NCBI GenBank assembly: GCA_023434665.1
Contig: JAEYSM010000016.1
Location: 124,001-188,000 of the forward strand
Length of the DNA stretch: 64,000 bases
Reading direction: 5' to 3'
Origin: Bacteroidota bacterium
GTDB taxonomy: Bacteria > Bacteroidota > Bacteroidia > Bacteroidales > Lentimicrobiaceae
Below are positions 59,723 through 64,000 of the stretch, piece by piece (the stretch's first letter is position 1; every line of letters starts with the position of its first letter). Both the position numbers and the translations under genes were made by a program. The notes below the pieces were generated by a model that was not told the DNA's origin, searched no databases, and was given only the letters and a program-made list of their open reading frames with translations.

Positions 59723-61399
59723 ATGAGTTTGTATATGTCTAAAACCTATAGAAAAACACTCGGTATGATTCCTCGACTGTGTGTTATAATACTCATAAGT
59801 ATGATTTTCACAGCTTGTAAAAGTGGGAAAATGACAGTTGATCTGATAATCAGAAATGCTGTTATTTATACGGCTGACAGTAGCTTTACGCTACATACTA
59901 CCATGGCCGTTAATAATGGCATAATAGTAGCAGTAGGTGATGATATTAATATTAATGATAATTATCAGTCTGACTCAGTTTATGATGCAGGTGGAAAGGC
60001 AATTTATCCTGGTTTTATTGATCCTCATAGTCATTTTTATGGGTACGCTTTAAATCATCAATATGCCAATCTTCAGAATGCTAAATCTGAAGAAGAAATG
60101 CTCAAGATTGTGGAAGATCATTACAAATCGAATCCATCAGAGTGGATTATTGGAAGAGGATGGGATCAAAACAACTGGCCAGGGCAACAATTTCCTAATA
60201 ACACTTTACTCAATAAATTATTTCCAGATAATCCTGTTGTTTTAATACGAGTGGATGGGCATGCAGTCCTTGTAAATCAAGCGGCAATTGACCGTTCTAG
60301 CCTTACAATTGACAGTCTTCCGAATCCCGCTGAGGCTGAAATCATCAAAGGTAAGTTTACTGGAATATTCCGCGAATCTCTTGCTGATTTTTTTAGAAAT
60401 TTGGTTCCAGCTCCCTCAGGATCCTTATTAGCTGACTTGATGGTAATTTCTGCCAATGAGTGCCATAAGGTTGGACTTACAATGGTTTCAGAAGCTGGTG
60501 CAGATCCTCCGCTAATTGATTTCTATGACAGTTTACAGTCAGAAGATGATTTTAAGCTAGCTATTTATGTAATGCTTAATCCAACCGATGATAATCTGAA
60601 TCAGTTTATTAAAAATGGACCCCAAAGAGGTGACAAATTAAATATTTGTTCAATCAAACTATATGCAGATGGTGCTTTGGGCTCAAGAGGAGCTTGTTTA
60701 ATTAAACCATATAGTGATAATCCGGGAAATTATGGTGTGATGACTATAACTCCTGAAGAACTGGGAAAATGGTGTATTGTCGCTTATGACAATGGCTATC
60801 AGATTAATACTCATGCTATTGGTGATTCAGCAAATAGAATGGTTCTTAATGTATATAGTAATTACCTTCTACCGGGTAACGACTTGAGATGGAGGATCGA
60901 GCATGCTCAGATAATCCATCCCGCAGATTTAAAGAAATTCGGTGAATTTAATATAATACCATCAATTCAAGCTACCCATGCAACATCAGACATGCAATGG
61001 GCCAAGAACAGACTTGGGAATAGAATTAGAAACGCTTACATATACCGTTCTTTGATGAGAGAGAACGGTTGGCTACCAAATGGAACTGATTTTCCTATTG
61101 AAAATATAAATCCATTGTATTCATTTTATGCTGCTGTGGATCGTAAAAATTTAGACGGGCAACCTCCAAAAGGATTTCAACGAGAAAATGCACTCACGCG
61201 CCAGGAAGCATTGCGAAGCATTACAATCTGGGCAGCCAAAGCATGTTTTGAAGAAGATCGCAGAGGAAGCCTCGAACCTGGTAAGAATGCTGATTTTGTT
61301 ATTCTCGACAGGGATATAATGCAAGTAAAAGCAAGTGAAATCCTTAATGCTAAAATTATAAGAACATACATTGACGGTAAGATAGTATATTCTTTATAA
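59723..61399 (+). CDS. Amidohydrolase lipoprotein (YtcJ-like)
   Basis: 558 residues. The lipobox IFTAC indicates a lipoprotein; a start at the ATG at 59765 is equally plausible. The metal-dependent hydrolase barrel shows FIDPHSHFYGYAL (HxH), RVDGHAVLVN, SIKLYADGALGSRG, NTHAIGDSANRMV, WRIEHAQIIHP and NGTDFPIENINP (late Asp), followed by EPGKNADFVILDRDIM. YtcJ-type enzymes hydrolyse amide bonds of unknown substrates. It appears monocistronic. Confidence 0.9.
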   Translation: MSLYMSKTYRKTLGMIPRLCVIILISMIFTACKSGKMTVDLIIRNAVIYTADSSFTLHTTMAVNNGIIVAVGDDININDNYQSDSVYDAGGKAIYPGFIDPHSHFYGYALNHQYANLQNAKSEEEMLKIVEDHYKSNPSEWIIGRGWDQNNWPGQQFPNNTLLNKLFPDNPVVLIRVDGHAVLVNQAAIDRSSLTIDSLPNPAEAEIIKGKFTGIFRESLADFFRNLVPAPSGSLLADLMVISANECHKVGLTMVSEAGADPPLIDFYDSLQSEDDFKLAIYVMLNPTDDNLNQFIKNGPQRGDKLNICSIKLYADGALGSRGACLIKPYSDNPGNYGVMTITPEELGKWCIVAYDNGYQINTHAIGDSANRMVLNVYSNYLLPGNDLRWRIEHAQIIHPADLKKFGEFNIIPSIQATHATSDMQWAKNRLGNRIRNAYIYRSLMRENGWLPNGTDFPIENINPLYSFYAAVDRKNLDGQPPKGFQRENALTRQEALRSITIWAAKACFEEDRRGSLEPGKNADFVILDRDIMQVKASEILNAKIIRTYIDGKIVYSL

Positions 61400-61558
61400 T
61401 GACATTCCTTGCTGAATGTTTGGAGATGTATTAGCATAATTAATTTCCTTGATAGATAATTTGATCTGCTAATTCAGATGCTTTTTCTCATCCTTCCATT
61501 GTATCTTAGTTGAACATTTGTTTTTCTTCAGCGTTATTTTGAATTCTGAAGATAATAA

Positions 61559-62080
61559 ATGAAATACACAATACTTATACTCACTCTTTTGATATTGCGA
61601 TTATCCACAATTGGACAGGAATCTACAGAAAGAGATACAAAGGAGATATCAGATAATAAGATAGAAGTTGTAAATTTTGAAGGTTTAAGGCCCTATCTTG
61701 AAAAGAGTAATGATACTTTGTACATTATCAATTTCTGGGCAACATGGTGTGCTCCATGTATCAAAGAATTACCTTATTTTCAGAATATTCACAGTACCTA
61801 TGATACTACTTATAAGGTGAAGGTTCTGTTAGTAAGTCTCGACTTTAAGAGACAATTGGAGAGTCGTGTAATTCCTTTTGTTGAAAAAAATAACATCACC
61901 GCACAGGTAATCTTGCTGAGTGACCCTGATTCAAATAAGTGGATAAACCAGGTAGATACCTCTTGGTCGGGATCAATTCCAGCTACTATATTTCGTAAAG
62001 GCAATAAAAAGTTATTCTTTGAGAAAGAATTCAATAAACAGGAACTAGAAGAAATCGTAAAAAACTTTTTAGATCAATAA
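61559..62080 (+). CDS. TlpA-like periplasmic thioredoxin
   Basis: 173 residues. Signal peptide about 1-19, then a thioredoxin fold with the redox pair in FWATWCAPCIKELP and the cis-Pro in SGSIPATIF. It should reduce or carry electrons to periplasmic disulfides. It is followed 32 bases later by a second thioredoxin-fold gene and likely shares a transcript with it. Confidence 0.92.
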   Translation: MKYTILILTLLILRLSTIGQESTERDTKEISDNKIEVVNFEGLRPYLEKSNDTLYIINFWATWCAPCIKELPYFQNIHSTYDTTYKVKVLLVSLDFKRQLESRVIPFVEKNNITAQVILLSDPDSNKWINQVDTSWSGSIPATIFRKGNKKLFFEKEFNKQELEEIVKNFLDQ

Positions 62081-62112
62081 AGACAAATATAAACTTAACA
62101 AAATCATTCAGT

Positions 62113-62718
62113 ATGAAACGAATATTTTTGCTCTCTTTTATTTTAATTTCATTTTCCGGAGCTCTTTACGCGCAGGGCTATAAAGTCGGGGATATTGCTA
62201 CAGATTTCAAATTAAAAAACGTGGATAATAAATTGGTTTCTTTGTCAGATTATAAGGACGCGAAAGGATTTATTGTAATATTTACCTGCAACCACTGTCC
62301 GTATTCAATAGCTTACGAAGATAGAATAAATGAGTTGGATCAAAAATATAAACCCTTAGGATATCCTGTTATTGCAATTAACCCGAATGATCCTTCCATT
62401 TCACCAGAAGATAGCTTTGAAAAAATGAAAGTAAGGGCTAAGGAAAAGAATTTTTCATTTCCATATCTATTTGATGAAAAGCAGACGATTTTCCCGATTT
62501 ATGGTGCAACCAGAACTCCGCATGTTTATCTACTTGAAAAGGTCTCTGAGGGCAATAGAGTAGTCTATATCGGTGCAATAGATAATAATTATGAGGATGC
62601 TACTTCTGCCACAGAAAAATATGTTGAGAATGCAATTACTGCATTACAAAATGACAAACAACCAGAAGTGAACTTTACTAAAGCAATTGGATGTACAATT
62701 AAAGTGGCAAAGAAATAA
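62113..62718 (+). CDS. Exported thioredoxin-fold protein (AhpC/TSA-like)
   Basis: 201 residues. Signal peptide about 1-20. VGDIATDFKLKNVDNKLVSL is the AhpC/TSA start, the active site is FTCNHCPYSIAYEDR (CxxC), and GATRTPHVYLLE contains the cis-Pro. This group is often annotated as a thioredoxin family protein, with a redox role in the periplasm. It forms a pair with the preceding TlpA-like gene. Confidence 0.92.
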   Translation: MKRIFLLSFILISFSGALYAQGYKVGDIATDFKLKNVDNKLVSLSDYKDAKGFIVIFTCNHCPYSIAYEDRINELDQKYKPLGYPVIAINPNDPSISPEDSFEKMKVRAKEKNFSFPYLFDEKQTIFPIYGATRTPHVYLLEKVSEGNRVVYIGAIDNNYEDATSATEKYVENAITALQNDKQPEVNFTKAIGCTIKVAKK

Positions 62719-62757
62719 CTTGATCAAAGAAATACCTTAACCCGAGTTTATTGTTAC

Positions 62758-63093
62758 TTATCTAATATAGTGGGGCAACGAATCCGGCAGGTTAATTGAA
62801 AACTCAATTAGTCCGGCCGGTTTTTCGTTTTTAAACCAAGGACTTTGAAATATTAGTTTCTTTTTACCTTCCTTTTCAATTGTGTAAGCATTTGTTCGTT
62901 TATCCCGAAGTAAGCTTTGAATTATATCGACTGATCTTTGATTATGACAATTATTAAGGTCTTTTCCAATCAAATCATAGCCGCCATATTTTGAGAAGAC
63001 CATAGCAGATTGGTCATTCATTTCAATTATTTTTCCAGTTATATCTGTTACTGTAATAGCAATGGGAAGTGAATTAAGCCAAGGGATATCCAT
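62758..63093 (-). CDS. Single-domain PAS protein
   Basis: 111 residues from the ATG at 63093, chosen because an exact -7 box lies at 63121-63128; a longer reading from 63153 would begin upstream of it. The PAS fold is visible: LPIAITVTDITGKIIEMNDQ, then SKYGGYDLIGKDLNNCH and the strand KLIFQSPWFKNEKPAGLIEF. With no output domain it is probably a small sensor or adaptor. Ligand unknown. Confidence 0.8.
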   Translation of the reverse strand: MDIPWLNSLPIAITVTDITGKIIEMNDQSAMVFSKYGGYDLIGKDLNNCHNQRSVDIIQSLLRDKRTNAYTIEKEGKKKLIFQSPWFKNEKPAGLIEFSINLPDSLPHYIR

Positions 63094-63120
63094 TATTGAT
63101 AATTTAAATAAATTGGTTGT

Positions 63121-63128
63121 CAAAATTA
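63121..63128 (-). promoter_or_regulatory. -7 promoter box of the PAS gene
   Basis: TAATTTTG on the minus strand, exact consensus, 27 bases before the ATG at 63093; it settles the start codon. Confidence 0.55.
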
Positions 63129-63133
63129 ATGCT

Positions 63134-63168
63134 TTTGGTTTGGAATTACTCAAAAATGTTTATATTTG
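63134..63168 (+). promoter_or_regulatory. Promoter of tRNA-Arg
   Basis: TATATTTG (63161-63168) with TTTG at 63139-63142 (18-base spacing), the best two-element Bacteroidota promoter in the window, 12 bases before the tRNA. Confidence 0.7.
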
Positions 63169-63180
63169 CACCCTCAAAAA

Positions 63181-63254
63181 GGCTCCGTGGCTCAACTGAA
63201 TAGAGCATCTGACTACGGATCAGAAGGTTTCAGGTTTGAATCCTGACGGAGTCA
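63181..63254 (+). tRNA. tRNA-Arg (anticodon ACG)
   Basis: A full cloverleaf: acceptor GGCTCCG with CGGAGTC (63181-63187 / 63247-63253, one G-U), D stem GCTC/GAGC, anticodon stem TCTGA/TCAGA with loop CTACGGA (anticodon ACG), and T stem TCAGG/CCTGA with loop TTTGAAT. The discriminator is A and no CCA is encoded. Anticodon ACG (read as ICG) decodes CGU, CGC and CGA. Confidence 0.97.
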
Positions 63255-63256
63255 CT

Positions 63257-63291
63257 AAAAGGGGTTTAGATAGCATTCTAAACCCCTTTTT
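63257..63291 (+). terminator. Intrinsic terminator after tRNA-Arg
   Basis: A 14-bp perfect stem (63257-63270 with 63277-63290), 6-base loop, ending in a T-run. Confidence 0.92.
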
Positions 63292-63356
63292 CAGTTTGTG
63301 TGCGTAAGGAAATTCTGTTGGTTCCAACCTTGCAGTGGAGGCCAGTTTTATATAAC

Positions 63357-63764
63357 TCAGGTAGTTTCTTCAAGATCGTCCTCTTCATCCGACATGATGT
63401 ATTCGTCTGAAGAACTGCGCCCGAATTCATTGACCTCCTTAAATGTAAAGTCATCCATTCCGGTGGTCTGTTCCCAGCCGTCCCCTTCTTTTTTTAGAAT
63501 CTGAACACTCAGACCATATTGCTGCAGTAGCTCTGCTTCAAATTCTCTCACTTTCTCCAGCGGCCGGACATGAATTACCGCAGGAAGGTTTACTGCATTC
63601 AATTCACCCAGGCTCATCTCAGATGGAATAATATCATTGGCATCTGAGAGCTCATATTTATCATGTGGCTTCCCGTAGAATTCAAGTTTCAGGAATGGAT
63701 AAAAATCAGAAAATGTTTTCTGAATATCCTTGATTATCGTTTTGCTGTTTATTTCGATGTGCAT
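63357..63764 (-). CDS. Conserved small protein of unknown function
   Basis: 135 residues. An N-terminal strand-helix (MHIEINSKTIIKDIQKTFSD) leads into FYPFLKLEFYGKPHDK. A central motif follows (IHVRPLEKVREFEAELLQ), then GLSVQILKKEGDGWEQTT, and an acidic Glu/Asp/Ser tail ends the protein (DEYIMSDEEDDLEE). The pattern reminds me of a small family widespread in Bacteroidota without an assigned function. No signal peptide. The gene stands alone. Confidence 0.75.
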   Translation of the reverse strand: MHIEINSKTIIKDIQKTFSDFYPFLKLEFYGKPHDKYELSDANDIIPSEMSLGELNAVNLPAVIHVRPLEKVREFEAELLQQYGLSVQILKKEGDGWEQTTGMDDFTFKEVNEFGRSSSDEYIMSDEEDDLEETT

Positions 63765-63948
63765 AGTCTAGCTCGTTTTATCTGACTGGTTTCTATTGCA
63801 ATCTTATGAACGATCTCTTACGTTGAAATTGATGAAGGTCATTGGTAACAGTGATCTATCTCAGATAAGGATCTACGGTGGGTATGTATCATGAAATTAG
63901 TTGATTTTTCTCAATTGGCTTGTAAAAGACATTGGGGTAGGGGATATT

Positions 63949-63976
63949 AGTCGTGAGTCGTGAGTCGTGAGTCGTT
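63949..63976 (+). repeat. Tandem heptamer repeat
   Basis: Three copies of AGTCGTG followed by AGTCGTT, 28 bases. It lies in the 236-base non-coding right end of the window (63765-64000), where nothing else is recognisable. Its full extent may continue past the window if a further array lies beyond 64000. Confidence 0.85.
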
Positions 63977-64000
63977 AGAGTGATAACCGAGAGATCCATG

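Noticed and set aside
1..64000. CRISPR arrays, insertion sequences, prophage or T9SS cargo signals
   Set aside because: No spaced direct repeats, transposase, integrase or C-terminal sorting domains were recognised in the window.

Overview
The window looks like a contiguous piece of chromosome from a member of the Bacteroidota (Bacteroidetes). The DNA is AT-rich by eye. It carries the type IX secretion gene porQ, a fused alpha/beta 2-oxoacid dehydrogenase E1, a DUF4293 protein and paired pyrB/pyrI. Genes on both strands are preceded by the Bacteroidota -7 promoter box TAnnTTTG, and I could place about 20 exact matches just upstream of genes. I cannot name a genus. Nearly all genes are housekeeping or conserved. 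I see no prophage, insertion sequence, CRISPR array or rRNA; one tRNA-Arg(ACG) lies near the right end.

Layout. 1-4.6 kb: 3' end of an aconitase gene, porQ, ispH, recF with a DUF721 protein, and an FAH-family hydrolase. 4.6-14.6 kb, minus strand: a DnaQ-like exonuclease placed immediately after a strong terminator, a dihydrolipoyl acyltransferase (E2), a GT2 glycosyltransferase fused to a degenerate phosphoglycosyltransferase, a PAS histidine kinase, the fused E1, and a surface-type lipid/envelope protein. 14.7-22.9 kb, mostly plus: a YceI lipoprotein, a thiamine-binding-like/PnuC/NadR-kinase uptake unit, a GT4 / formyltransferase-propeller / flippase glycan unit, and a CAP-SPOR protein. 23-32.9 kb: parE converging on a five-gene minus operon (TPR protein, aroE, two-TM protein, class III cyclase-like protein, nnr), then glmM with a small basic protein, and a pirin paralogue lacking its metal ligands. 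33.1-37.3 kb: a strongly structured 5' leader before a COG2403-type P-loop protein, then pyrB-pyrI, an AlbA_2 protein and a phosphodiesterase. 37.3-46.6 kb: DUF4293, a GT39-like membrane protein, a MORN-repeat protein, recR-argS, a HAD phosphatase, cca, and pRiA4b-ORF3-like/miaA. 46.6-57.2 kb: S9 peptidase, hybrid histidine kinase, GH13 lipoprotein, SRPBCC protein, and an M16 peptidase pair. 57.3-64 kb: divergent mgsA and pfkA, VanZ, amidohydrolase, two thioredoxin-fold proteins, a PAS protein, tRNA-Arg, a small conserved protein and a short tandem heptamer repeat.

How the genes work together. E1 and E2 supply two subunits of one 2-oxoacid dehydrogenase complex, although they are separated by a kinase and a glycosyltransferase. 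mgsA and pfkA, transcribed divergently, control two fates of glycolytic intermediates. The GT4/fusion/Wzx unit is a small glycan-assembly cassette. pyrB and pyrI make allosteric aspartate transcarbamoylase.

The items most worth following up are: the structured leader at 33.12-33.24 kb; the cyclase-like protein at 26.5 kb, which keeps both metal aspartates but has altered purine contacts; the metal-less pirin; the two fused sugar-handling proteins (7.0 and 18.8 kb); and the terminator that abuts the exonuclease start codon at 5.4 kb.
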